Assembly: GCA_030770535.1 (NCBI GenBank)
Contig: JASVEC010000025.1
Location: forward strand, 496,001 to 560,000
Length of the DNA stretch: 64,000 nucleotides
DNA from: Batkoa obscura
Taxonomy: Eukaryota > Entomophthoromycota > Entomophthoromycetes > Entomophthorales > Batkoaceae
Direction of reading: 5' to 3'
In this document: positions 40,455-52,562 of the stretch, piece by piece
How positions within the stretch are numbered: position 1 is the first letter of the stretch
How the letters are laid out: the number at the start of each line of letters is the position of its first letter
Made by a program: the position numbers and the translations under genes
Notes under the pieces: model-generated
The model's database searches: none
Told to the model about the DNA's origin: nothing
Seen by the model: the letters and a program-made list of their open reading frames with translations, nothing else

Positions 40455-41470
40455 AGTTGTTAAGTTTATCTCATTTAAAATAGTAGTTGAAAATTGATTT
40501 GGATTTGTATGTTTTAATAAATTAAGTTGAATTATTACCAGTTGAAAATTCATTTATTTTTTATTCATGTTTAAGTCGTCTTTATTTCTTGTTGTTAAAA
40601 ACAAGCTTTAGTCGTCATTAGCATAGATGATCTTTTCCTCTATACTCTCCTAAATATTTTGCTTTCCATCTAGACTCCTTATCATAGTCTAATCTATCTT
40701 TCTAACTGTAGTTGCAACACACACAAAGCATCCCTTTAGTCCTATTCTTCCTCCATCTAACAATCTCTTCCCTGGTTGTAAACAACTGGTTTATAGTAAC
40801 CTTGTTTATTTGTAAAAAAAACTAGAACTAATAGGGCCTTAGGACAATTAATTAAGTTTTTTCCCCCCTGTTCCTCTACAGATCATAGACACCGTCACTA
40901 ATTCACTTAAACACGCGTCTTTTATCTTTTTACTGCTTTTGTCCATTTAGCAATCTTTTAGATCTTTTATTGAAACAAACATTGTTTTGTACTTGAATTT
41001 CAAAAAAAAGTCAAAACAAAGGATAAGATAAAATAGTCACAATAAGATATTAAATCACTATGCTTTAGAAAAATTTACATAGCTACTTTAGTTGTGTTAT
41101 AGGCTATTTAGTTATTTATGACATTATTATACTAATTGGATTCAAAATATTACTTAATTTCTTATCACTTAACAAGATTGAAAAGAACTTTAGCTGCGGC
41201 TTAATTAATTTGATAATTTATAACATAAGTATGACTTCAATACTTTTCCTTTTGTGAACTTAAAATCCGTAAAAAACCTTGCTTGAATTGCAAAAACAAA
41301 AAAAATCATTCATTTGAATTAATAATCAATTTATTTGTCAATATATTACTTTTGAAGGTAAGTATTTTTATTTGAACATTTTGTCCATTTTTAAGTGCCT
41401 TAAAAATTTAAGCGACTGTCAATTAACTCCATAAATAAAAAACACCACCCGCCTTGAATCAATCAAATAC
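40455..41470. other. Intergenic (1 kb), convergent 3' ends
   Basis: Pyrimidine-richer sequence at 40600-40780 with no open frame worth calling. A decayed transposon copy lies at about 41352-41450. Confidence 0.55.
41352..41450 (+). mobile_element. Possible decayed MITE-like copy
   Basis: It retains the run TTTTTATTTGAACATTTTGT, then CCATTTTTAAGTGCCTTA, and the end AAAAAACACCACCC in the right order, but the palindrome is broken. Tentative. Confidence 0.45.
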
Positions 41471-42085
41471 TCAATAAAATAACCACTTAACAAGTGAAAT
41501 AAAGTCTAAGAAAGGGATCATAGCTGCTAATCCTGACATAGCCAAAAAGGTAGCAAAATACAAAGCCCAGATAAGTTGAGAGTCTACCCCATTAATAAAG
41601 AGGAAGCCCATAACCAAAAGGAAGGGCAAGGAAGCATAGGCTAAAAAGTTAAAGAAAACAAATCCTTTTCTAGTGATATTAACGTTATTGGAGCTGTATA
41701 AAAATACTGAATAACTAATTTGATAGATCAAATAGATTAAAAACCACTTATTCATAGCTGTTGAGTTCTCTTTAGGTGAGGGATTAAAGATCAAAGTGAA
41801 TAAAATAGAAGAAATAGTTAACGCTATTTGTGCTAAAGTGATGAATAGATAACTCGTATTGTTGCTTGAGAAATAGCTTAATTCATGGATATTGGCTGGT
41901 TCTGAGATAGAGCCATAATTGTTTTGATTATCTAACTGGCGTTGATTACCTCTGAAATGACTCAGTAAAAAAGTAATAATTGCTAATGGTAAGATATATA
42001 TCAATGGTAAACTGCTTAGGAATAATGTGAATTCTACAATTCCCATGTAGTCGTCGTCATGATTTGATGTGTATTGTAATTTCAT
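41471..42085 (-). CDS. Multi-pass membrane protein of unknown function
   Basis: A 204-aa single-exon protein with about five hydrophobic segments: residues 16-43, 78-102, 113-131, 142-165 and 170-200. A polar loop (44-77) lies between the first two. The N-terminus is cytosolic-looking and acidic (HDDDY). No family signature seen. It may be a degenerate or short member of a 7TM-like family, but the helix count is too low to claim that. Confidence 0.65.
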   Translation of the reverse strand: MKLQYTSNHDDDYMGIVEFTLFLSSLPLIYILPLAIITFLLSHFRGNQRQLDNQNNYGSISEPANIHELSYFSSNNTSYLFITLAQIALTISSILFTLIFNPSPKENSTAMNKWFLIYLIYQISYSVFLYSSNNVNITRKGFVFFNFLAYASLPFLLVMGFLFINGVDSQLIWALYFATFLAMSGLAAMIPFLDFISLVKWLFY

Positions 42086-43440
42086 TTTTAAATTGATTTA
42101 AATGTTGAAACTGTTTCTTTTTATAATTTTGTATTTATTATGTGGGTTTCAACTTAGTAAAATTGGTTTTTGTTTATCCTTACGTTTTAATTGGTAATTC
42201 TGTATTTGGGGATATATTTTTTGTTTAAGAATTTTACCGGTAGCTTTTCCACTCAAACAGTGCTTAAAAAATGGAAAAGGTGAAATAAAAACACCCCCAT
42301 TTATTACCCAAACTTTATGTCATTGTTATCATGTTCTTACTTATTGATTTGTGTTTTTTCCCATTCTTAGGACTTTTGTTTATAAATTTGTTTTTTTCCG
42401 TAAAATTAAATTGTTTATTTGAGCTTATATTTAATAAAAAATTTTATTATATATTTATGGTATCCAGAGAAAACAGCATTTGAAAAGCTAATTCTAGATC
42501 ATACAGTTCTTATAAATATTGATAGCTCTATTTTTCAAGCCTTTATAAATATATATATAAATAATATCCTTCATTACATAAGCTAAAAAGTTCGGAAGTC
42601 CGCCTTTATGTAGTCTAATGTATCTTAACTAATAAAATGAATATTATAAATTTCAAAAATGAACTAAAAATAAAATTAATAATCTGAGTGAATTTAAAAG
42701 TTCTTTTGTTTAATTTCTTACGTAAAAATATGCTTTTTATTTTTATACTATTTATAATCAAATTACTACCTTTTCAATATATTAAAGATCATAAAAAAAG
42801 TTGAACCTTGGGTTTTAGTCAATTTAATATATAAACTTAGTTTATTTATAGGGATTACGTATCTATGGCGGTGTTTACTAAGGTATTATAACAAGCTATA
42901 AAAGATTATAGGAATCTAAAGCTAGTTAAAAATAGATTGAGAACCCAACAATTAAGTTTGTTGTTAATTTATTACAGTAATAAACTATCATAAGTTCAAA
43001 ATATACTATATTTAAAGAAGTAAAAATATCAAATTTATAGAAGTTATTAATTATTCAACATTAAACTACAGTTGAATTATTTAATAAATTGAAAACGTAT
43101 CCAAATGCTTAACAATTTAATAAATTTTTTATGATGACGGTTACTTGCTATTAATATTGCGCTAAATTGGCATACGATTAATAAAAGATAAAAAATTAAA
43201 GAATAATATTTGAGAAGAAAAGTATAATAAACGACAATTAAATATCACCAGGGGCAACTTAATAAAAGGAGACAAATAAATTTATCAAAAACAGAACGGA
43301 TGAGATTTCATAAAAAAAGAATAAACTGAACAAGGGTACCTTTAAAAAAATCTAACTGGGGCACTATTAAACTAAAAACTATAAAAAAACCGCTTATTTA
43401 ACATTTTTTAAAAAAAAACTGAAACTAAAAAAAACACACA
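42086..43440. other. Intergenic (1.35 kb)
   Basis: Contains the transposon copy at 42205-42303. The rest is AT-rich, with A-rich sequence just before the trypsin start. Confidence 0.6.
42205..42303 (-). mobile_element. MITE-like element, copy 9
   Basis: Inverted orientation. Ends TTTGGGGATATATTTTTTG and ACACCCCCATTTA; centre AACAGTGCTTAAAAAATGGA. Confidence 0.85.
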
Positions 43441-44601
43441 ATGAAGTTCACTACTAAACTTCTGGTAGGTTTACAAGTGCTCAATTATTATGCTCAAACG
43501 GATAATAGTCGGTCCAGTGATACTCCTCAGGCTCGTATCATTGGTGGAGAAAAGGTATCTGAACCATGGAAATATCCCTTTATGGTATCCTTAAAGAAAT
43601 CCAATTTTCATTTATGTGGTGGTACTTTATTGAATCAAAATCAAGTAATTACAGCAGCCCATTGTACAGGTACTGTAGATAAGTGGACAGTAACTTATGG
43701 TATAAATGATTTAACTAAAAAAGAAGGTGAAGAAAGCTATTCTGGAGTCAAAGTTGAAGTAAGAAAAGTAGCTAAAATAGTTCGTCATCCGGATTATAAT
43801 GGAGATACAGATGATAATGATGTAGCTATCTGGACCTTAGATTCACCATTTAAAAACTTTAAACCAAGTATTAAATTAAATGAAGATGCTAATATTTATA
43901 ACAAAAAAGTATTAGTCTTAGGTTGGGGTTTTACTGCTGAAGGTCAAGATCAAGCTACTCGATTTTTAAATCAAGCCTTTATTACTTTGTTCCCTCAATC
44001 TCAATGTAAAGATTTATATAAAAATATGAAGCTTCGATCTTACGATAGTAAAAAACATTTATGTGCTGGTGAACTTACTGGGGCTAAAGATGCATGTCAA
44101 GGTGACTCTGGTGGTCCCTTAATCCTTGCTGATACAATGGAATTGGTTGGTATCACTAGCTATGGTATTGGTTGTGGTCGTAAAGAGCGTCCTGGTATTT
44201 ATACTAATCTTTTAGAATATTCTGCATTTATTAAAGAAAATTTGATGAATGGTAATACTGATAAACCTAATGAATCTACTCAGCCTAGTCAAACTACTCA
44301 AACTACTCAAACTACTCAAACTACCCAATCTACTCAAACTACTCAGACTACCCAATCTACTCAAGCTACTCAAACTAGTAAAAGTACCCTCACCGCTGCC
44401 CCAACCGCAACAAAATCAAAAATACAAACAGCGTTTTCTACCCAATGGTTTACTATGGGTCCAAGGCCAACTCGAATCAATAATAATCCATGGAGGAATT
44501 TACCCAATGGATGGGAGGTTCAAACTGTACCATTAGTACAAGCTCAGCCCACTTATTATTATCCACAACAACAACCTCAATACTATTATTATTATTATTA
44601 G
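43441..44601 (+). CDS. Secreted trypsin-like serine protease (S1A) with Thr/Gln linker
   Basis: A 386-aa single-exon zymogen. A short signal/pro region (1-32) ends in Arg32, and the mature enzyme starts IIGG at 33. The triad is His74 (TAAHC), Asp127 (DNDVAIW) and Ser223 (GDSGGP). Asp217, six residues before Ser223, sits at the bottom of the specificity pocket, so cleavage after Lys/Arg is expected. The domain ends near residue 268. A tandem Thr/Gln linker (TQTTQTTQ) with many O-glycosylation sites follows, then a short Pro/Gln tail ending in six Tyr. The tail could bind cell wall or cuticle, but that is a guess. Trypsins are common secreted enzymes of insect-associated and saprobic zygomycetes. 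Confidence 0.95.
   Translation: MKFTTKLLVGLQVLNYYAQTDNSRSSDTPQARIIGGEKVSEPWKYPFMVSLKKSNFHLCGGTLLNQNQVITAAHCTGTVDKWTVTYGINDLTKKEGEESYSGVKVEVRKVAKIVRHPDYNGDTDDNDVAIWTLDSPFKNFKPSIKLNEDANIYNKKVLVLGWGFTAEGQDQATRFLNQAFITLFPQSQCKDLYKNMKLRSYDSKKHLCAGELTGAKDACQGDSGGPLILADTMELVGITSYGIGCGRKERPGIYTNLLEYSAFIKENLMNGNTDKPNESTQPSQTTQTTQTTQTTQSTQTTQTTQSTQATQTSKSTLTAAPTATKSKIQTAFSTQWFTMGPRPTRINNNPWRNLPNGWEVQTVPLVQAQPTYYYPQQQPQYYYYYY
44278..44375 (+). repeat. Coding repeat (ACTCAA/ACTACTCAA)n
   Basis: Tandem 9-bp-like units encoding Thr-Thr-Gln and Ser-Thr-Gln in the protease linker. Confidence 0.85.
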
Positions 44602-45122
44602 TTTCTAGTTTTTTTTAATTAAACTATAAAATAGGATTTTGGAGGTTATATATATTTTTTTTCTAATTGAACAGCTGTGCTTTTTAATAATAAATATGTT
44701 TTAATTTTAGTTACTTATTGATTTTATTAGTTATTCACTGTCTTCATTTTATTAAGTATTAAAGTGTTAGACCATGACCAAATACCAAATTACTATATTT
44801 TTATGTTGAGATTACTACTTCTAAAAGACAACGATGCTCGTTTAACAAACCCAAAGCTCAAATTTTGCTTTGTTCAGCTTGATGTTAAAGTACTTTGAGT
44901 TAATAATGAAGAAAAATAATGATAGAAACCTTATCTTTAAAATAAGATAAAACTTTAATATAAGATTACTAATAAAAATTTCTATTATATAATAGAAACT
45001 GTAGCATTTTTTAAAGAGTATCCGGTTGTAAAATTTTTATTTTCATACTATCAAAATCCTGTTTATCTACCTTTCCCTATTATAATATAGGTACTAAGAT
45101 TATTTTAAATAAATATGTGTAA

Positions 45123-45226
45123 TATGGAGATGTATTTTTTTGTTTAAGAATTTTACTAATAGCTTTTCCACTTAAATAGCGCTTAAAAAATGGAAAAAGT
45201 AATGAAATAAAAAAAACGCCCCCATA
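45123..45226 (-). mobile_element. MITE-like element, copy 10
   Basis: Inverted orientation. Ends TATGGAGATGTATTTTTTTG and ACGCCCCCATA; the central AGCGCT is intact. Confidence 0.9.
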
Positions 45227-46071
45227 TATACTAGTTGCACTAATTGATCTAACTAAAACCAATTTTTTTAAATATTTCAAATTACTATTTAAATAATAAA
45301 AATAAGTAAACAAAAGTTATACTATTAAAATCCTTGCTTATTAAAGTTTAAATTGATATATTATAAAGTTAGATAAGTAATTAAAATAAATTTTGCATTT
45401 TACATTTTTAAAAAAGCAAAAAATAAAATAAAATAAAATAAAAAATACTATCAATAACATATATATATTTAAAAAAAAAGTTAATAAAATACTTATTTTA
45501 ATAAAATTAATAATAAAAAAGTATACAGTATAAATATATTTTAGCTTTTAGGCATTTTAGTTAAGTTTTAATAGTTATTTCTTATTAATAACTCACCAAA
45601 ACTTTAAAATCACTGCTAAAACTAAAAAAATAATACAAAATTTTACAAAATTTAAGTTAAAAACTATTTCAAATTAATAAAAAGAGCTTAGATTTTTAAT
45701 ATTATCATTATGGCAGCTTATATTGTTATTATAATAAAAGGAACTTTTTTCTAATCAATAAAGTATTCATTTATTTTAAAAAATATATATTAATACTAAC
45801 ATTTTCCATTCAATTTTAATTTATTTTGTTTTAAAAGGGCAAGGGTTTCAAAATTGCAAAATTTGTTCCAACCATCTATCTAACTTTAAATAATAATAAA
45901 GTATATAGTTTTATAATAAATAATAGCTTTTTGATATACAACTTTAATTGTTAATCCACAAAGATTTTAAAGGTATTATTTTTATTGTCTATTTAAAGTG
46001 TTATAATTAAATGTAAAAATTGTCATTCAGTTAGATCAATAAGTGGGACTAGTGTATCAAAATTTACAAAT

Positions 46072-46172
46072 TAAAATACTTATTTTTTGGGTTTCATTTT
46101 AATTTTATACACTTTAAGCGCTTGAGATTAGAAAAATTATTAGTAAAACTAAACAGAGAATAATAATTCCTG
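46072..46172 (+). mobile_element. MITE-like element, eroded copy beside tRNA-Pro
   Basis: Keeps TTTTTTGGGTTTCATTTT, ACTTTAAGCGCTTGAG and TATTAGTAAAACTAAACA in order, but the GGGG/CCCC ends are lost. It finishes about 8 bp from the tRNA-Pro gene. Confidence 0.65.
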
Positions 46173-46179
46173 CAAAATT

Positions 46180-46251
46180 GGGCTCAGCAGGGAATTGAAC
46201 CCTGGACCTCTCGCACCCAAAGCGAGAATCATACCACTAGACCACTAAGCC
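46180..46251 (-). tRNA. tRNA-Pro(TGG)
   Basis: 72 nt. Acceptor GGCTTAG/CTGAGCC, anticodon stem CTCGC/GCGAG with loop TTTGGGT (anticodon TGG), T-arm with GTTCAATT. No intron. Confidence 0.97.
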
Positions 46252-46420
46252 AGCTTAACATTAAAGTAAGTGAAATAAAAATAAAATATATACCTCATTA
46301 AATCAACAAAATGTTATTAAAATAAGTATTTTTCGAAAAAGATTCTAAAATTGAATTGTAAAAAAAGTAATACAAAATTTAAAACTTTTTTAAATAGATT
46401 TGAATTTTTTTTTAGAAAAG

Positions 46421-48185
46421 ATGAATAAAAGAAAAGATAATTTTATACAAGTTGAAGAACCAGCTAAACAGATCAAACGAGATAGTAAAATCTTGATTCA
46501 ATTTGAAAATAACGAAGGCAATAAATTAGCTAATACATTAAATTTGAATTGTGATATTGGACCCCAAGGGTTAAATTTGATATTAAATCAATTATTAGAA
46601 AATGTAAGTTTGATTATTTGATTTTTCATAATTTACACTTTAGTCCATAAAAGAAAAAAAATCAATATCCATCAATCAATCAATCAATAATATGTATGTT
46701 TTTTTATTAACTTAATATTAATAGGAAGAACCTTTACCTTATTTATTTAAAGTTGGTGAAGACGAAGTTAGTACTAGCATTTTAGAAGATATATTACAAA
46801 AAAACAAAAGAGGTTTAGAAGATACTATCACTATATTATATCAACCACAAGCCATCTTTAAAGTTAAACCAGTCACACGATGTAGTTCGACTTTAAATGG
46901 TAAGTAAAATTACCTTTATCTTGTAGTTATTACTTGTTTAAATAATTATTTTTTTGTCTATTTGAATTAATTTTATTGAATCAATGATCTCATTCTTTTA
47001 AATCCAGGTCATACCGAAGCCATTTTAACATTAAAATTTAGCCCAGATGGTAAATATTTAGCTACTGGAAGTGGAGATACCACTATTCGATTATGGGATT
47101 TAGCTACGGATACCCCTAAACAATGTTTACAAGGTCATAAAAGTTGGGTATTAATGTTAGAATGGTCGCCAGATGGTAATTATTTAGCTAGTGGTGGGAT
47201 GGATAATACGGTAAGTTTTAAGACAAGATTTGGAGCTTATTTTTATAACGGATAATGTATTAATAAGACTATTTCAATTTAGGTAATTGTTTGGGATATT
47301 CAGAATGAATGTAAAAAAATGGAATTAAAAGGTCATCGTAAATGGGTGAGTGATTTAGCTTGGGAGCCTTATCATATGTAAGTAATTATTTTATTATTTA
47401 TATTATTTATATTATTTATATTATTTATATTATTTATATTATTTATATTATTTATATTATTTGTATTATTTAACTTTGTAATTTATTTTTAATTATAGTA
47501 ATTCCAAAACCCCACGATTAGCTTCAGGATCTAAAGATGGTACTATACGTGTATGGAACCCTATTAATAAAACTACCATATTTACTTTGTCTGGACATAC
47601 TTCAAGTGTTACTTGTATTAAATGGGGTGGTGGAGGATTAAATTCTAGTTACAAAAAGGGAGTTATTTATTCCGCTTCTCAAGATAGAAGTATTAAACTT
47701 TGGTGTGGGGAAACGGTAAGTAATATCAAGATTATTTTTATATTTTATTGTTTTGGTTTCAGTTTTATTAATAGAATGGATGAAGAAACGAAATGTTAAT
47801 TAATACATATTTATTTATTTATGTTTTTATTTAGGGTAAATTAATCACTTCATTAGATGGTCATGCCCATTGGGTTAATTCATTAGCTTTATCAACGGAT
47901 TTTGTATTAAGAACGGGTCCCTTTGATCATCATTGTCATAAATTAGAAACAATCGAAAATGGTAAATTGAATTGAATTGAGTTTATACAATCATTTTATT
48001 AAATCTTATTAAATATTAAATTTATTATTATTCTAGCATCTAAAGTAGCATTAGAAAGATATGAACAATGTTTAAAAGATCAAGGAATTAAAGAAGAAAT
48101 TTTAGTTTCTGGTTCTGATGATTTTACAATGTATCTTTGGAATCCATTTAAAAATAATAAACCAATTCAAAGAATGACTGGTAAT

Positions 48186-48262
<77 letters not shown>

Positions 48263-48796
48263 TTAATTAATTATTAATTAATTATTTTATTTTTTTAGGT
48301 CATCAAAAATTGATTAATCAAGTTCAATTCTCACCTGATGGTCGATATATTGCATCTGCTTCTTTTGATAAAAGTGTCAAATTATGGGATGGTAAAACTG
48401 GAAAGTAAGATTATTATTATTAATTACTATTATTATTAATTATTATTATTTTATATAATCAGAATATACTAATCTCTATCTTATTTTATTAGTTTCATTC
48501 ATAATTTACGTAGTCATGTACAATCCGTTTATCAATTAGCATTTTCTTCAGATTCTAGATTAATAATTTCTTGTTCCAAAGATTCCACTGCTAAAATATT
48601 TGATTTAAAATCTTCTAATGTTAAAGTTCATTTACCTGGTCATTTAGATGAAGTTTATACAATCGATTGGTCACCTAAAGGTGATAAAGTAGCTTCTGGG
48701 GGTAAAGATAAATTGTTAAAAATGTAAGTTTTTATTTTATATAATTGTTATATATGAATATTAATTGTTTTTTATTATTTTAGATGGAGAAATTAA
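46421..48796 (+). CDS. RSA4: Rsa4/Notchless (NLE1), WD40 60S ribosome assembly factor
   Basis: Ten exons: 46421-46603, 46725-46899, 47008-47210, 47283-47377, 47499-47715, 47835-47961, 48037-48180, 48299-48404, 48493-48723, 48784-48796; 497 aa (family about 480-515). The N-terminal NLE/UBL domain (about 22-100) binds the Rea1 MIDAS domain. The eight-bladed WD40 propeller follows, with blades such as GSGDTTIRLWDLA, GGMDNTVIVWDI, GSKDGTIRVWNP, SQDRSIKLW and SFDKSVKLWDG, ending GGKDKLLKIWRN as the family does. It works in the nucleus on pre-60S particles. All intron phases fit. The start is the ATG at 46421, because the frame upstream begins with a non-ATG codon. The last exon is only 13 nt. Introns 4 and 7 carry microsatellites. 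Confidence 0.94.
47393..47464 (+). repeat. 9-bp intronic minisatellite (ATTATTTAT)8
   Basis: About eight perfect tandem units filling most of intron 4 of the Rsa4 gene. Confidence 0.95.
48188..48262 (+). repeat. (AAT)25 intronic microsatellite
   Basis: About 25 uninterrupted triplets right after the donor of intron 7 of Rsa4. Confidence 0.95.
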
Positions 48797-48999
48797 ATCA
48801 ATCAAATAGAATTGTTAAAATATTGATTTAATAAAAATATATAATAGAATATTAAAATAGAATTTAAATTTAAATTATTTATTTAAATAATAAAATAAAA
48901 TAAAATGAAATTATATTATATTTTGAATTTATATTTTTATTATATATTATATAAGGTGTTTTTTTTATAAAAAAAGTTAAAGAAATAGTTGAGAAGAGA

Positions 49000-50032
49000 T
49001 TAATGAGCCCAATCATAAGATTTTTCAACAGCTTGATTCCATTTTTTAAATTTAGAATCTCTAGCTTCTTGATCAATTTTAGCTTCAAACTTATTAACAC
49101 CAAAGTCATTAACTTCATTCAAATGTTCTAAATCCTTATAAATACCCAAAGCTAAACCAGCAGCGATAGCAGCACCTAAAGCAGAGGTTTCTCTCATAGC
49201 AGGACGAATAACAGGAATACCCAATAAATCAGCTTGAATTTGCATACATTCATCACTATTGGTCATACCACCATCAACCATTAAACTAGTTAATTCTTGT
49301 TGACTATCTTTATTCATTGCTTCTAAAATAGCTCTTGTTTGGAAACAAGTAGCTTCTAAAGCAGCACGTGCTAAATGATGTTTAGTTGCATATTGAGTTA
49401 AACCTAAGATACAGCCTCTTGCATCAGTACGCCAATACGGGGCTAATAAACCAGAAAAAGCAGTAACAAAATAAACACCAGCAGTATCTTCGACTTGTTT
49501 AGCTAATTCGCCAATTTGTGGTGCAGTTTGAATGATATTTAAATTATCTCTTAACCATTTAATAGCGGATCCAGCAACAGCTACTGAACCTTCTAATGCA
49601 TAAACAGCAGGTTGATTACCAAATTTATAACCTAAAGTAGTTAATAACCCATTACTAGAGAAAGTGGGTTTTTCACCAGTATTGAATAACATAAAACATC
49701 CAGTACCATAAGTATTTTTAGCAGTTCCTGGAGTAAAACATTTTTGACCAACAAAAGCAGCTTGTTGATCTCCTAATACACCAGCAATAGGAATACCATT
49801 TAATTTACTTTCAGATCCAAAAGTACAATAAGTTTCACTACTAGATAAAATAGATGGTAGTATAGATTGTGGGAATTGAAAGAATTCTAATAATTGTTCA
49901 TCCCATTTTAAAGTATGAATATTCATTAAACACATTCTTGATGCATTAGTAACATCAGTTACATGAATTGGTTTACGATTATCTCCTAAGGAATATTGCT
50001 ATAAAAAATAATATATATATTAATAAATGTTA

Positions 50033-50091
<59 letters not shown>

Positions 50092-50993
50092 TAACTTACA
50101 TAAATTAACCAAGAATCAATAGTACCAACCATTAAATTATCATTATCTAAAGCTTGTTTAACAGCTTCACTATTTTCAATTAACCAACGAATTTTTAAAG
50201 CAGAAAAATAAGTAGAAATAGGTAAACCACATATTTTCTATAAAAATATAAAATAAAAGGATTAATAAATATATTTAAATATTATCATTATTGTTATTAA
50301 CTTACTTGTAATTCTTTTTCACTATAGCTATCCTGATATTTTTCAACTAAAGCTTGAGTACGACCATCACACCATACTAATTAATTAATTAATTAATTAA
50401 TTAATTAATGTAATATTATTATAATATTAATAATTTACCAATAGCATTATGTAATGGTTTATGAGTAGTTTTGTCCCAAGCAACTAAAGTTTCTCTTTGA
50501 TTAGTAATACCAACACCTAATTAAATTAAAAATTAATATCAACGTAATATAGTATAATATAAATTATAATATAATAGACTCTACCTTTTAAATCTTTAAT
50601 ATTTAAACCCATTCTAATAAACATATCAATAGCTTCATCAATACAATTATTAACACTATCAACAATCACCATAGGATCATGTTCTACCCAACTAATAATG
50701 ATAAAGGAGATATTAATAACTATATTACAATAACAATATAATATAATATAATATAATATAATATAATATAATATAATATTACATTTATTTTTAACTTACC
50801 TAGCTTGTAAACAAATTTGATCAAATTCTTTTTGAGCCATAACAACTACTTTGCCATTTTTATCAAAGATAATAAAACGAGAAGAGGAAGTGCCTTGATC
50901 AATTGCACCTAAGAAAGGGGCTTCAAAATTTTGAATTTTTTCCATAATATAATTAAAGTTAGTTTCTAATTTATTAAAAAAGTTTTTATCCAT
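49000..50993 (-). CDS. GUT1: Glycerol kinase (FGGY family)
   Basis: Converts glycerol and ATP to glycerol-3-phosphate. Six exons on the minus strand: 50993-50800, 50691-50585, 50516-50439, 50376-50306, 50237-50100, 49998-49000; 528 aa. N-terminal [18 protein letters not shown] is the phosphate-binding loop, then [19 protein letters not shown], and VWCDGRTQ (usually VWQDTRT). The large exon holds [34 protein letters not shown] and the FGGY signature region [19 protein letters not shown]. The first 25 or so residues (two Met choices, at 1 and 16) extend beyond the usual start; Met16 would give a more standard length. Three introns contain simple repeats. Convergent with Rsa4, 203 bp apart. Confidence 0.95.
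50033..50090. repeat. (ATT)19 intronic microsatellite
   Basis: About 19 triplets in intron 5 of the glycerol kinase gene. Confidence 0.95.
50379..50409. repeat. (TTAA)n intronic microsatellite
   Basis: About seven tetranucleotides in glycerol kinase intron 3, reaching the splice acceptor. Confidence 0.9.
50736..50779. repeat. (AATAT)n intronic microsatellite
   Basis: About nine pentanucleotide units in the first intron of glycerol kinase. Confidence 0.9.
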
Positions 50994-52221
50994 GATAAGT
51001 TCAATTCGCTTTATTTATATTACTTTTTGTTAATTCTTTATTATTCTTATGAATTTAAGCAATGGTTTCAATATCACCTGCTTTCTCCCACGGCATCGAT
51101 AACCTTGAGTAATCTATTGGAAGTTATAGCTCCTTCTCGATGTTTATTGGCGCTTGAATTTTGAAGTTGAATTTTAGATCAGATGATACTTCTATTTATA
51201 GCCATTATTCAATGAAAGCACAAAACTTAACCAATCAATTCAGGACTTGTGTATGCCAATCAAAGTTGAAGTGAATAGAAATATCAAATTATTCATTTAA
51301 TAACAACATTAATCCATTTTAAACTCAATATAGTTTGTGGTGAGCTTATTCTAAATGGAAATAGCTTATATTTTTGGTAAATTTGAGTTGGCATATAGGT
51401 TTTAAAGAAGTTGAATGTTTATTATTTGTTTGGAAATGTTATGCGTTATTTAAGGTTCAATTTTAAAACAATTTATGTTGTGTCGTATGATATTAGCTTT
51501 AAAATTAATACTCAAATGTTTTATTTATTATTATAGATTTTAAAGTTTTTTTTAATGGGGATAGTTGAATTTTATAATTTTAAGAACTAAATTATGGTTT
51601 TTCTCATCTGATAATTAAATTTTTAAGAATTTTAGGAATTGTTTTTTTATTTTGAAATTTTACATAGCATAAAAGATGAGCAAAAAGTCTAATTTTATTT
51701 AACTTTAACAAAACTTCATAATATCAAAATCAATCTTTATTTTATAATGAAAAATAAATGAAGTCTTTTAAATTTAACCTATGTTTATAATAATAATAAT
51801 AAAAACTTTAAAATCCATAAAATCATGGTTGAGTTTGTTGAATATAGTTTAATAAAAAACAATTCTTATTTAATAAAAATTTCTTGATTTTTTTTCGAAA
51901 TAGAATAAAAGAGGATTAAAATAAAATGGAATTAAAAAATATTTACTTTACATTGACAACAAAACTTTACAATATCTAAATCAGTATTGATTTTGTTATA
52001 AGAACAAATGTGCGATCTTAGATAAAATTTATTGTTACTTCAATATAATTTTAAAACCTATTAAGTTGTGATTTATTTTCACCTGATAGTTAAAACTTCA
52101 ATCAAATGAATTTTATATCGAAGAGTTTTTTTTTAAAAATTTAAGTAGTTCGAAAAATGAACAAATAACAAAAACAAAGTCACTCACTCACTTCTATCTC
52201 ATCAAAATAAAAAACATACAA
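50994..52221. other. Intergenic (1.2 kb)
   Basis: The first 250 bp, including CCAATC at about 51230, are the likely glycerol kinase promoter. The remainder is AT-rich and I see nothing in it. Confidence 0.6.
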
Positions 52222-52293
52222 CTTCCTCACGGGGAATCGAACCCCGGCCGTTCCGGTGAAAGCGGAAAATCCTAACCACTGGACCATGAAGAA
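52222..52293 (-). tRNA. tRNA-Glu(TTC)
   Basis: 72 nt. Acceptor TTCTTCA/TGAGGAA, anticodon stem TTCCG/CGGAA with loop CTTTCAC (anticodon TTC), T-arm CGGGG..CCCCG with GTTCGATT. No intron. Confidence 0.97.
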
Positions 52294-52562
52294 AGTTTTA
52301 CTTATTATATATTATGTGATGACAATTATAATAAGGGTTTATAAAAACAGTTTTTTTATATTGAGGGTATTTTCGGACTTGTAATCAAAACCTTCGAAGT
52401 TTAGGTTAAAATTCAAATAATTACTCATCAAGTTGAATCTGATGACTTAATATCATTTAAAAAAGCAAAATTCAACTCAGTTCTTAAAATTTTAACTCAG
52501 TTCAATTCAATTTATTTAATCTATTATTAAAAAAACTATATTATTAATCACCAACAATAAAA

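Larger units (their letters stand above)
44602..46179. other. Intergenic (1.6 kb)
   Basis: Contains one good (45123-45226) and one eroded (46072-46172) transposon copy, and an AAATA tract at about 45420. The 77-codon frame at 45080-45313 is the transposon read through. Confidence 0.65.

Noticed and set aside
40913-40918. ACGCGT, a possible MCB site near the Mbp1-like gene
   Set aside because: It lies beyond the 3' end of that gene and is not upstream of any called gene; a single 6-mer is weak evidence.
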